Program-made: the position numbers and the translations under genes
Notes under the pieces: generated by a model
The model's input: only the letters and a program-made list of their open reading frames with translations
Database searches by the model: none
What the model was told of the DNA's origin: nothing
In this document: positions 1 to 6,569 of the stretch, in pieces
Layout: each line of letters starts with the position of its first letter
Numbering within the stretch: the first letter of the stretch is position 1
Source of the DNA: Ruminococcus sp. UBA3665
GTDB taxonomy: Bacteria > Bacillota > Clostridia > Oscillospirales > Ruminococcaceae
Direction of reading: 5' to 3'
Assembly: GCA_002373165.1 (NCBI GenBank)
Contig: DFJS01000057.1
Span: forward strand, 1-12,473
DNA: 12,473 bases

Positions 1-658
1 CCAGCCAGTGCATCAGGTACAGACCGCCCTTGCCGTCCTTGCCCTTGTATACGCTGGTAAACTTGTTGTAAATCGGGTTGGAAGCGGTATGATCTGCTTC
101 ACCTGCATGATGATCCGGGCAGTCCTGAGGCATATCATATTCGCCGCAGTACTGTGCGCTTACGTTGCCGGCAGTCCAGAAGTTGTCCTGTACATCAGGA
201 ACCATAACTTCCAGAGTTTTCCAGGCCTTGGCCAGATCGTTGGTATACTGTACATTGCCTGTGCTTACCTGATCGGCATGGTTCTTGGCAATGTTGTCTC
301 TCATTGCAGCAGCCCATACCAGATAGGACATAGCTTCGGAAGTTGTTTCATGACCGTAGTCAGGAGCTTCGATGATAACTTCTTCTACAGCATGGTACGG
401 AATTCCGAAAGAATCGCCGCCGCCTGTGTTCTGGCTCAGGTAGCCGTTGGCCTGACCGTTTGTGACAACATCGTCATAAAGGGACAGGAAACGTGCGGCA
501 TAAGTATCATCGCCGAAAGCTTCCGGCTTGGTTCTGTTACCGGGAGTACCGTTGGAACCGTTGTCGCCTGCATTCGCTACAGTAGCAACCATTGTGCTGG
601 TCAGCATAGCGGCAGACAGGATTGCAGAGATCACTGCTTTGCTCTTTTTAAAAAGCAT
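1..658 (-). CDS. Glycoside hydrolase family 48 cellulase, N-terminal part (cut by window edge)
   Basis: Secreted processive cellulase of family GH48, which releases cellobiose from cellulose chains and is usually a major cellulosome enzyme. The reading frame is open from ATG at 658-656 to base 1, giving 219 complete codons; the rest of this normally 600-700-residue enzyme lies to the left. Residues 1-30 form a signal peptide: a KKSK basic start, a hydrophobic core, and ANA before the likely cleavage site. The family block is unmistakable: IPYHAVEEVIIEAPDYGHETTSEA at about residues 86-109. By comparison with Clostridium Cel48F (E44, proton donor E55), E97 and E108 fall at the same 11-residue spacing. 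The last visible residues, LYLMHWL, also match the family. An AGAGGGG ribosome binding site lies at 673-667. GH48 genes are often called cel48A or celS. The dockerin or binding module, if present, is outside the window. Confidence 0.95.
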   Translation of the reverse strand, partial: MLFKKSKAVISAILSAAMLTSTMVATVANAGDNGSNGTPGNRTKPEAFGDDTYAARFLSLYDDVVTNGQANGYLSQNTGGGDSFGIPYHAVEEVIIEAPDYGHETTSEAMSYLVWAAAMRDNIAKNHADQVSTGNVQYTNDLAKAWKTLEVMVPDVQDNFWTAGNVSAQYCGEYDMPQDCPDHHAGEADHTASNPIYNKFTSVYKGKDGKGGLYLMHWL

Positions 659-728
659 TCTAATTTCCCCTCTCGTTTTAATTTGGATTTGTTTAAGATT
701 TTTGAAAAATATCACACCAATTCTGACA

Positions 729-763
729 GCCTGCTTATGAATCAGTGCAAATCAGAAGCAGAC
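729..763 (-). promoter_or_regulatory. Hairpin near the 5' end of the GH48 mRNA leader
   Basis: On the minus strand, GTCTGCTT (763-756) can pair with AAGCAGGC (736-729), an 8-bp stem with one G-T pair around a 19-base loop. The loop itself has a short TGA/TCA inner pairing. The stem starts about six bases after the predicted transcription start, the usual place for a stabilising 5' hairpin. No run of T follows it, so it does not look like a terminator. Its role is inferred only. Confidence 0.5.
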
Positions 764-775
764 TTTCATAGTTTT

Positions 776-804
776 ATTATAGTCAATTCTTAATATTTTG
801 TCAA
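776..804 (-). promoter_or_regulatory. Consensus sigma-A promoter of the GH48 gene
   Basis: Read on the minus strand, TTGACA lies at 804-799 and TATAAT at 781-776, with a 17-bp spacer. Both hexamers match the housekeeping consensus perfectly. The predicted start is near 769, giving a leader of about 110 bases. A-tract-rich DNA lies just upstream at 811-845 and could act as an UP element. Such a perfect promoter implies high basal output, so control may depend on a repressor or on the leader (inference). Confidence 0.88.
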
Positions 805-810
805 GGCTTT

Positions 811-845
811 CACGAAAATCCGAAACAATTTTTTAATTTTTTCGT
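811..845. promoter_or_regulatory. A/T-tract dyad upstream of the GH48 promoter
   Basis: ACGAAAA (812-818) and TTTTCGT (839-845) form a 7-bp inverted repeat with a 20-bp A/T-rich centre. It sits just upstream of the GH48 -35 box, where a regulator or the RNA polymerase alpha subunit could bind. The phased A/T tracts are visible directly. Binding by any protein is inference. Confidence 0.35.
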
Positions 846-943
846 CGCCATGCACATGAACTCAACACGATTTTTGTATATTTTAACAATAAAATTTCAG
901 GGATTATCCAAAAACTTTTCACACAGCAATCACAAATCTGCGT

Positions 944-1031
944 TATAATAGCACAGTGATTTTATATATTGATGAAATTCATAATTTATCAATATTTTAT
1001 TCATAAATTATTTATAAATTTATGCGATAAT
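944..1031 (+). promoter_or_regulatory. Candidate promoters of the ABC operon
   Basis: There are two candidates. A perfect -10 box TATAAT lies at 944-949, with only a poorly spaced -35 (TTCACA at 918-923, 20-bp gap). An extended -10, TATG-C-GATAAT, lies at 1021-1031 with no good -35, as is common for extended -10 promoters; it would start transcription near 1038. The ATG at 1097 is preceded by GAGAAAGGA, a moderate ribosome binding site. Apart from these signals and the dyads, the stretch 659-1096 shows no convincing gene. Confidence 0.45.
966..995. promoter_or_regulatory. AT-rich dyad between the two candidate ABC-operon promoters
   Basis: ATATTGAT (966-973) and ATCAATAT (988-995) are perfect 8-bp inverted arms around a 14-bp spacer. 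A second smaller dyad, ATGAA-A-TTCAT (972-982), overlaps the left half. The site lies between the -10 boxes at 944 and 1026, so it could be an operator for either promoter. In such AT-rich DNA, chance dyads are easier to form, so confidence is limited. Confidence 0.35.
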
Positions 1032-1096
1032 AAAAATATGTATGCCCGTACTGCAATGTTTATCTTATTTTTTCAAAGAGAAAGGAAAATTTATTT

Positions 1097-2095
1097 ATGG
1101 TCGAAATCAAGAATCTGTCGAAATATTACGGCAGAAATCCCGCGGTCAAAGGCATTGACTTTGAAATACGGGATAACGAAGTTCTGGGATTTCTGGGGCC
1201 GAACGGTGCCGGAAAATCCACGACAATGAATATCATTGCCGGTTATCTGCCGTCCACGGGGGGAACGGTAACGGTCAACGGCTTTGATATTACCGAGCAG
1301 GCATCGGAGGCTAAAAAATGCATTGGATATCTGCCGGAAATTCCGCCGGTTTATCCGGATATGCGCGTGGAAGAATATCTGAAATTTGTCGCCGGACTGA
1401 AAGGCGTACCGCGCGCCGAACGCAGACAGCAGGTGGAAGATGCCATGGAAAAACTGCATATCACAGATATGCGCCGCCGGCTAATCCGGAATCTTTCCAA
1501 AGGCTACAAGCAAAGAGTCGGTTTTGCACAGGCACTGCTGGGGAATCCCAAAGTGCTGATTCTGGACGAGCCGACTGTCGGCCTTGACCCTTCCCAGGTC
1601 ATGGAAGTGCGCAATCTGATTCTGGAACTGGGAAAAGAACACTCTGTTATTTTCAGCTCGCACATTCTGGCCGAAGTCAGTGCCGTCTGCAAACGGGTTG
1701 TCATCATTAACAAAGGCGAAATCATGGCGATTGATACGATTGAAAATCTGGAAAAAAACCTGACGGCAGATACTGTTCTGAACCTGACCGCAGAGGGCGA
1801 CAAAGAAAAAATCGTCCGGCTGCTGAAAGATATCCGCGGCGTGAATGCTGTTTCTGACATCAAAGAAATTTCCGAAAACAGAAATCTCTATCAGATTGAA
1901 CTCCAGGAAGAAGCCGTCCGGAACGAAATCATGTCTGTGCTTCTGAACAATCAGTGCAGTATTGTCGAGATGAATCTTGCCAAGCTGAATCTTGAACAGG
2001 TATTCATGAAACTGATTCAGGAAAAGAAAAAATCCAGTCTGGAACAGCTGATTGAAGAAACGCAGCAGTCCAATCCCTACGACGAGGAGGTTTAA
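1097..2095 (+). CDS. ABC transporter ATP-binding protein, GldA/CcmA type
   Basis: Cytoplasmic ATPase that would power the permease encoded next. All ABC motifs are present: Walker A GPNGAGKS at 34-41, signature LSKGYKQR at 133-140, Walker B VLILDEP at 153-159, and the H-loop histidine H189 in SSH. The Q-loop position reads GYLPE (77-81), with Glu in place of Gln; from memory this is usual in the GldA-like branch. Residues beyond about 220 form a C-terminal extension with a charged end, as in many ABC-2 exporters. The 332-residue length is normal. The stop codon is 6 bp before the permease start, and that gene's ribosome binding site (AGGAGG, 2085-2090) is inside this one's last codons, so translation is probably coupled. 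The family assignment is firm; the substrate is unknown. Confidence 0.95.
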   Translation: MVEIKNLSKYYGRNPAVKGIDFEIRDNEVLGFLGPNGAGKSTTMNIIAGYLPSTGGTVTVNGFDITEQASEAKKCIGYLPEIPPVYPDMRVEEYLKFVAGLKGVPRAERRQQVEDAMEKLHITDMRRRLIRNLSKGYKQRVGFAQALLGNPKVLILDEPTVGLDPSQVMEVRNLILELGKEHSVIFSSHILAEVSAVCKRVVIINKGEIMAIDTIENLEKNLTADTVLNLTAEGDKEKIVRLLKDIRGVNAVSDIKEISENRNLYQIELQEEAVRNEIMSVLLNNQCSIVEMNLAKLNLEQVFMKLIQEKKKSSLEQLIEETQQSNPYDEEV

Positions 2096-2101
2096 TCATT
2101 C

Positions 2102-2833
2102 ATGTTTTCATTATATAAAAAAGAATTGCAGTCCTTTTTCTTCTCGCCGTTTGCCTATGTGCTGACTGCCCTTTTCATGCTGATTTTCAGTTTTTCTTTT
2201 ATCACATCGATTGCTTCGATGGATTCCAATATGCTGAAATTTTCATTCCCGAATATTTTTTATAACAATTTCTTTTTCTTTATTTTTATCATTCCGATTC
2301 TTACCATGCGTTCTTTTGCGGACGAACGCCGCGGCGGTACGGAAGTCCTGCTTCTGACAAGTCCGCTGAGTGTCGGAAAAATTGTACTTGCCAAATTTCT
2401 CTCCATTGTGACAGTATTCGCTGTGATGATGCTTGCAACGCTGTTCTTTCCGATTTATACAGCCCTGAACGGTCAGGTGATGTGGTCATCACTGATCTGT
2501 GCATATCTGGGATTTTTCTTATGGGGACTTGTCTGCATTGCCGTAGGAATGCTGCTCTCCTCGCTGACCGGAAGCGCCATCATTGCCGCGATTCTGGGCG
2601 AAATCATCATGGAAGGCACACTTCTGGTAGATCAGATCGGCGGAACGGCACTGGTGAATGCGTATCCCAGCCTGAATTCTGCCATCAGCTGGATTTCCAT
2701 GCAAAGAAGATTCGTCTATTTTTCGCAGGGCATGTTCCGTCTGGAAGATCTGATTTTCTTCCTGAGTGCAACAGCCGTTGTCATCTGCTGGAATATCATT
2801 GCGATTGAAAAACGCCGCTGGAGTCACAGTTAA
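2102..2833 (+). CDS. ABC-2 type permease, GldF-like
   Basis: Integral membrane partner of the ATPase encoded just upstream. The 243-residue protein has about six hydrophobic segments, near 15-37, 52-69, 93-118, 128-151, 155-177 and 214-235, the expected count for an ABC-2 half-transporter. Between segments 2 and 3 it carries ADERRGGTEVLLLTSPLS (73-90), the coupling loop typical of this family, which contacts the ATPase. The short basic N-terminus (LYKKEL) matches the usual start. A strong AGGAGG lies 11 bases before the ATG. The order ATPase-permease-GldG is that of the Bacteroidetes gliding genes gldA-gldF-gldG, but the same set occurs in many non-gliding Firmicutes, so no motility role is assumed. 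Confidence 0.93.
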   Translation: MFSLYKKELQSFFFSPFAYVLTALFMLIFSFSFITSIASMDSNMLKFSFPNIFYNNFFFFIFIIPILTMRSFADERRGGTEVLLLTSPLSVGKIVLAKFLSIVTVFAVMMLATLFFPIYTALNGQVMWSSLICAYLGFFLWGLVCIAVGMLLSSLTGSAIIAAILGEIIMEGTLLVDQIGGTALVNAYPSLNSAISWISMQRRFVYFSQGMFRLEDLIFFLSATAVVICWNIIAIEKRRWSHS

Positions 2834-2848
2834 GGGAGGGGCATTATC

Positions 2849-4381
2849 ATGGATCAGAATACCAATCAGAAATCTTTCAAGAATCTGAAAAGCAGAAAAT
2901 TCACAGCCTATGCGGCCATTCTGGCAGCACTGGCACTTGCTGTTGCAATACCGATTAATCTGCTGGCAGGCAGATTAAACATCATCTGGGATATGACTCC
3001 TGCAAAACTCTATGAATTATCTGATACAACTAAAAATTATCTGAATACGCTGGACAAGCAGGTGGATTTTTATTTTCTCATGGATATGGATTATCTCTCT
3101 ACAGACGATGACAGCATGGCCTTATATTACACGCTGAAACAGTACGGCAATTATGATAATATCAATTTGATTGATTTCGACCCGGATCAGAATCCGGAAC
3201 TTGTCAATCAGCTGAAAGACCTGGGCTATGATCTTTCCGTCGGCGACATGGTCATGTGCTGCGAGGACAGAAGCAAGCATGTACTGGGAACAAACATGTA
3301 TCAGTATCAGGTTTCTTACGGCGAAGACAACAGCCGCACGGTGGAAGCCGCTTACTTTACCGGCGAAAATTATATCACAGGTGCAATTCATGCCGTAGCA
3401 TCCGGAAAAGAAGCTTCTGTATATTTCCTGACCGGTCACGGAGAAAAATCACTCCAGAATGATTATACCAGATTCAATTCCAATATGAAAAACCGGAATT
3501 ACAACGCTCAGGAACTCAATCTGATTACGGCCAAAGCCATCCCGGAAGATACGGCTATGCTGATTCTGGCCGCACCGAAATCGGATTTATCCAATGACGA
3601 AACACGCCTGATTAATGAATATCTCGACAACGGCGGCAATATCTGTTTTCTGATGTCGCCGAACAAGGACAAAATTGCTTATAAAAATATAGAATCTATC
3701 ATGGATTCTTTCGGAATTCATATGGATTATGACATCGTCCGGGAAACGGATTCCAGCCGCTATGTCAGCGGCGACCCCTATACGTATCAGGTAAGCATCG
3801 TCCGTGCCGATACAGAAAACGGTTCTGTCGACCTGACAAGCGAACTGGCCGATATGACAGACAACGGCTATTACGCCTTCATGAGTGATTCCAGAAGCTT
3901 TTATCAATATTTCGGCGCGGATGACTATTCTCTGGAAGTCGGCTCGTTATTGCAGACTGTCTCCGCTACGGACGAATACGGCGATTCTGTTTCTACCGCA
4001 GTGGGCGAAATCTACGGCGGCACCAATCCCATGGCCGAAGAAATTACAGGCTATCCGCTTGACCTGGCTATGTATTCAACAAGCACATCCCGCAACGGCG
4101 CAAAAGTGCTCGTGATGGGCAATGCAGAATTTATTGACGATGTCAACGTTTCGCAGGATTATATGATTATCCCTGTTTATCTGATGCTCTCCGCCATGAG
4201 CTGGATGCATGACAGTGACCTGATTCTGGATATGGGCATTGCCGATAAGGAACGCGATTATGATGCTCTGAACCTGAATTCCGAAACAGCGGCCAATGCT
4301 TCTATGATTCTGTTCATTGCCGTTCCTGTTGTCGTCGGTCTGGTCGGCGTGGGCGTATGGCTTAAGAGGAGGTATTCTTAA
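2849..4381 (+). CDS. GldG-type ABC transporter auxiliary protein
   Basis: Membrane-anchored protein of the GldG family (ABC_transp_aux domain), encoded with the ATPase and permease and probably part of their complex. Of its 510 residues, about 20-41 form one membrane segment and about 484-503 a second, ending in KRRYS. The large domain between them probably faces outward. Visible family features include the proximal LYELSDTT (54-61), VYFLTGHGEKS (191-201) followed by a helical stretch, and NGGNICFLMSP (261-271), which belong to the GldG/IFT52-like fold. GGGAGGGG before the ATG is a strong ribosome binding site, with 15 bp between genes. Its last codons carry the AGAGGAGG (4365-4372) that serves the next gene. 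The biochemical role of this family is not established; carbohydrate or surface-polymer handling is possible but unproven. Confidence 0.9.
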   Translation: MDQNTNQKSFKNLKSRKFTAYAAILAALALAVAIPINLLAGRLNIIWDMTPAKLYELSDTTKNYLNTLDKQVDFYFLMDMDYLSTDDDSMALYYTLKQYGNYDNINLIDFDPDQNPELVNQLKDLGYDLSVGDMVMCCEDRSKHVLGTNMYQYQVSYGEDNSRTVEAAYFTGENYITGAIHAVASGKEASVYFLTGHGEKSLQNDYTRFNSNMKNRNYNAQELNLITAKAIPEDTAMLILAAPKSDLSNDETRLINEYLDNGGNICFLMSPNKDKIAYKNIESIMDSFGIHMDYDIVRETDSSRYVSGDPYTYQVSIVRADTENGSVDLTSELADMTDNGYYAFMSDSRSFYQYFGADDYSLEVGSLLQTVSATDEYGDSVSTAVGEIYGGTNPMAEEITGYPLDLAMYSTSTSRNGAKVLVMGNAEFIDDVNVSQDYMIIPVYLMLSAMSWMHDSDLILDMGIADKERDYDALNLNSETAANASMILFIAVPVVVGLVGVGVWLKRRYS

Positions 4382-4384
4382 TTC

Positions 4385-5812
4385 ATGAGTACCAAAAAAA
4401 TGAAAGCTCTGATCATTGCTCTGATTCTTCTGCTGATTTTCGGCACTGGTGCCTATATCGCAGTAGATACGCTGAAATCCAGAGAAGAACAGGCAGTTCT
4501 GGATGAGGAAAAATCGCTCCAGTTATTTAATTTTGATGAAAATACTATTGACAAAACAGAAATTTCACTTCCGGAAGGAAATTTCATCATAGAAAAATCC
4601 GCATCCGGCTGGGAAATCACAGATACAGATTATGAATACCCTGTGGCACTGAATGCTTATTATATCAACACAATCTGTAATTATATGAGTGACCTGACGG
4701 CTCTGAAAAAACTGGAAGTCAGTGCCGCCGATCTGTCCGGCTATGGTCTGGATAATGCCCGGCCGCTGACCTGCTATGCCGGAAATACGGCTTATACCCT
4801 GTATCTCGGAAACGCATCCGCTACAGAGGAATATTATTACGTCATGCTCCCGGATGACCCTGTTGTCTATGCGATTGATTTCACAAAAGGAGATATTCTC
4901 AAAGGCGGTCTGGGCTATCTGAAAGATCCTTATATGATCAGCTGGATGGATGTCAATATCAGCTATGTAAAACTCCAGGACGGCAAAGAAACAGCTTTTG
5001 AAATCGAAAAAGATGAAAACGGCCGCTGGCAGATGCTCGAACCGCTGAAAAATTCTCCTGTCAACGGTGCGAATGTGAACTCTATGCTGACTTCCGTCAC
5101 CAGACTGCAAATAGATTCTTTTGTAAAAATGGCCGAAAGTCCGCAGGATTTAATTGACTATCATCTGGATGACCCGGCTTATCAGTTTATTCTGAAAACC
5201 GATTCCGGAGAAACTATGACGATTGATTTCGCTAAATTCGACCCGAAAGATACCAGTGTCTATCTGGTCTATGAAGAATCCGGTCAGATTGCCGCTATGA
5301 CTCCGAACAGCGTTTCTTTCCTGCAAACCGAAGCTCCGGCTCTGATGACGGATAAAATCTACTCCCCTGCCATTACAGATATTTCTGTTCTGGATGTCAC
5401 AGTAGATGACCTGCATTTCAGCATGAACATGAATCACGAGGAAAGCAAAGCATTCTTCCAGTCTGACAATATGGCTGACGAAATAGAAATTTCCGGCAAT
5501 ACGGACGAAATCCAGAAAGCTTATAACGAATTATTCCTGTCAGTTTCCAATCTGACTTATGATTCTCTTGATCTGGATGCCGAACCGGATGAAGATGCCA
5601 AGCCGACTGTCATCTTCCATTACACGCTGACTGACGATTCCGAAACGGAACTCACGCTTGTCCCTGTGGATGACACATTCTATCAGGCCTTTATTGACGG
5701 CGAATATACCGGAAAAATCGTCCGCCGAAGAGCTTTGTCCGGTACGGCCGGGGTACTGACTTATCATGAAAAATTAACTGATCTGATTGAAATGAATTCT
5801 GAAACTGAATAA
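4385..5812 (+). CDS. DUF4340 domain membrane-anchored protein
   Basis: Last gene of the ABC operon, 3 bp after the GldG-type gene. The 475-residue protein has a basic start, one N-terminal membrane segment at about 8-27, and a long, acidic, probably extracellular part. DUF4340 is recognised by DLSGYGLDNARPL (116-128) followed by strands ending in an acidic-aromatic stretch. A similar block, DLIDYHLDDPAYQF, starts at 255 and runs through DTSVYLVYE, so the domain appears twice. DUF4340 proteins regularly follow GldG-like genes in Firmicutes and other phyla, which suggests a fourth subunit that works outside the membrane with the GldG-type protein (inference). No catalytic motif was seen. A strong terminator follows directly after the stop codon. 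Confidence 0.87.
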   Translation: MSTKKMKALIIALILLLIFGTGAYIAVDTLKSREEQAVLDEEKSLQLFNFDENTIDKTEISLPEGNFIIEKSASGWEITDTDYEYPVALNAYYINTICNYMSDLTALKKLEVSAADLSGYGLDNARPLTCYAGNTAYTLYLGNASATEEYYYVMLPDDPVVYAIDFTKGDILKGGLGYLKDPYMISWMDVNISYVKLQDGKETAFEIEKDENGRWQMLEPLKNSPVNGANVNSMLTSVTRLQIDSFVKMAESPQDLIDYHLDDPAYQFILKTDSGETMTIDFAKFDPKDTSVYLVYEESGQIAAMTPNSVSFLQTEAPALMTDKIYSPAITDISVLDVTVDDLHFSMNMNHEESKAFFQSDNMADEIEISGNTDEIQKAYNELFLSVSNLTYDSLDLDAEPDEDAKPTVIFHYTLTDDSETELTLVPVDDTFYQAFIDGEYTGKIVRRRALSGTAGVLTYHEKLTDLIEMNSETE

Positions 5813-5816
5813 TCTG

Positions 5817-5847
5817 AAAAATCCGCCTGTTCCAAGGCGGATTTTTT
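5817..5847. terminator. Bidirectional rho-independent terminator
   Basis: ATCCGCC (5821-5827) pairs with GGCGGAT (5836-5842) around an 8-base loop, and the A-run before it and T-run after it extend the stem. On the plus strand it ends the ABC operon, four bases after the DUF4340 stop. On the minus strand the same hairpin follows the DUF4291 stop codon (5849-5847) and is followed by TTTTTC, so it serves both convergent genes. Confidence 0.92.
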
Positions 5848-6428
5848 CAGCCCATATTCAGATTTTTCCGGATTTTTTTATCTTCTACCGGGAATAGTTT
5901 TTCGCTGGGAAGATCTTTGGCTTTGAGTCTGTTATTTTTCCGGAGCTGATTCCATTTCCGTACTTGTGGTGTCATATCCTCAATTCTGACAATGCCGTTC
6001 TGAAAAATTTCCTTTATTGCCTGTCCTTTGATGCCAATCTGGATTGCTCCTCTCTGGAGCGCAGTTCCGGTGATGCTTCTGTCCGGATCCCATTGACAGT
6101 ACACTTCCGTTTCGGAAAACTGTTTTTCCCAGTCCTGTCCGGGGAGCGTTTCCGGAGCGGTCAGAACTGCCTGACTTAATAAATTCAGAAAGCTTTCCTG
6201 TTTTATTTCCAATGCCAGAATAAATTCCTGATTTTTCTTTGTTCCCCATGCGGAACGGTACATCATCCACAAAAAAGAAGGCTTAATCCACGTCATACGG
6301 CTGAAATTATAATATTCCCCGAATTTCTGCAATCTGACGGCTTCTTCTGCGATTTCCTGACAATAGGCCTGATATACCCGGATTGTATTCTTATGATATT
6401 CCGCAAAAACTTCTTTGGTATATTTCAT
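5847..6428 (-). CDS. DUF4291 family protein
   Basis: A 193-residue soluble protein of family DUF4291, found in bacteria and eukaryotes; I know of no firmly established function. The match rests on conserved blocks in order: TIRVYQAYCQEIAEEAV (15-31), RMTWIKPSFLWMMYRS (44-59), QWDPDR (112-117), RGAIQIGIKG (126-135) and VRIEDMT (147-153). Length is normal for the family. The C-terminus beyond about 160 is basic and probably disordered. The ATG at 6428-6426 is preceded by AGGAAAGGA at a workable distance, and no other start is better. It is a single-gene unit with its own promoter and a terminator shared with the ABC operon. It is convergent with that operon and divergent from the sigma factor gene, so the neighbours do not reveal its job. 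Confidence 0.9.
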   Translation of the reverse strand: MKYTKEVFAEYHKNTIRVYQAYCQEIAEEAVRLQKFGEYYNFSRMTWIKPSFLWMMYRSAWGTKKNQEFILALEIKQESFLNLLSQAVLTAPETLPGQDWEKQFSETEVYCQWDPDRSITGTALQRGAIQIGIKGQAIKEIFQNGIVRIEDMTPQVRKWNQLRKNNRLKAKDLPSEKLFPVEDKKIRKNLNMG

Positions 6429-6455
6429 AGCAGCAATCCTTTCCTGATTTTCTTA

Positions 6456-6484
6456 ATCATAGCATATCAGAAATTTTTTGTCAA
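6456..6484 (-). promoter_or_regulatory. Strong promoter of the DUF4291 gene
   Basis: On the minus strand, TTGACA at 6484-6479 is followed after 17 bp by TATGAT at 6461-6456. TGC immediately precedes the -10 box, making it an extended -10. The predicted start is near 6449, leaving a leader of about 20 bases that contains the ribosome binding site. Confidence 0.82.
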
Positions 6485-6521
6485 GTTTTAAAAAAACTGT
6501 CACGTTTTTGTATTCTCCGGT

Positions 6522-6544
6522 GTTATCTATAACAGAACGTTCTG
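6522..6544. promoter_or_regulatory. Two abutting palindromes upstream of the sigma factor gene
   Basis: GTTAT-CT-ATAAC (6522-6533) has perfect 5-bp arms, and CAGAACGTTCTG (6533-6544) is a perfect 12-bp palindrome; they share base 6533. The pair ends 13 bases before the GGAGGTG ribosome binding site. The first palindrome contains TATAAC (6528-6533), a possible -10 box with only a weak -35 (TTTTTG, 6505-6510). An operator or autoregulatory site is a reasonable inference. Confidence 0.45.
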
Positions 6545-6569
6545 AAATACCGCTTCCGGAGGTGAAACA

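Noticed and set aside
8..793. Long plus-strand open frame of 261 codons at the left edge
   Set aside because: It is antisense to the GH48 frame, which has a signal peptide and clear family motifs, and it has no convincing ribosome binding site or recognisable domain.
969..1229. Open frame of 86 codons overlapping the start of the ABC ATPase gene
   Set aside because: It begins in the AT-rich control region without a good ribosome binding site, and its second half is the ATPase gene read in another frame.
1097..4381. Gliding motility (gldA/F/G) function for the ABC operon
   Set aside because: Homologous sets are common in non-gliding Firmicutes, and none of the other gliding genes is present here.
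6498..6526. Self-regulated ECF promoter starting with TGTCACG upstream of the sigma gene
   Set aside because: The -35-like motif resembles those of some ECF groups, but the downstream element does not match and no second copy is available in the window for comparison.
6533..6544. LexA (SOS) box for CAGAACGTTCTG
   Set aside because: Gram-positive LexA sites need a 4-base gap between GAAC and GTTC; here the halves touch.
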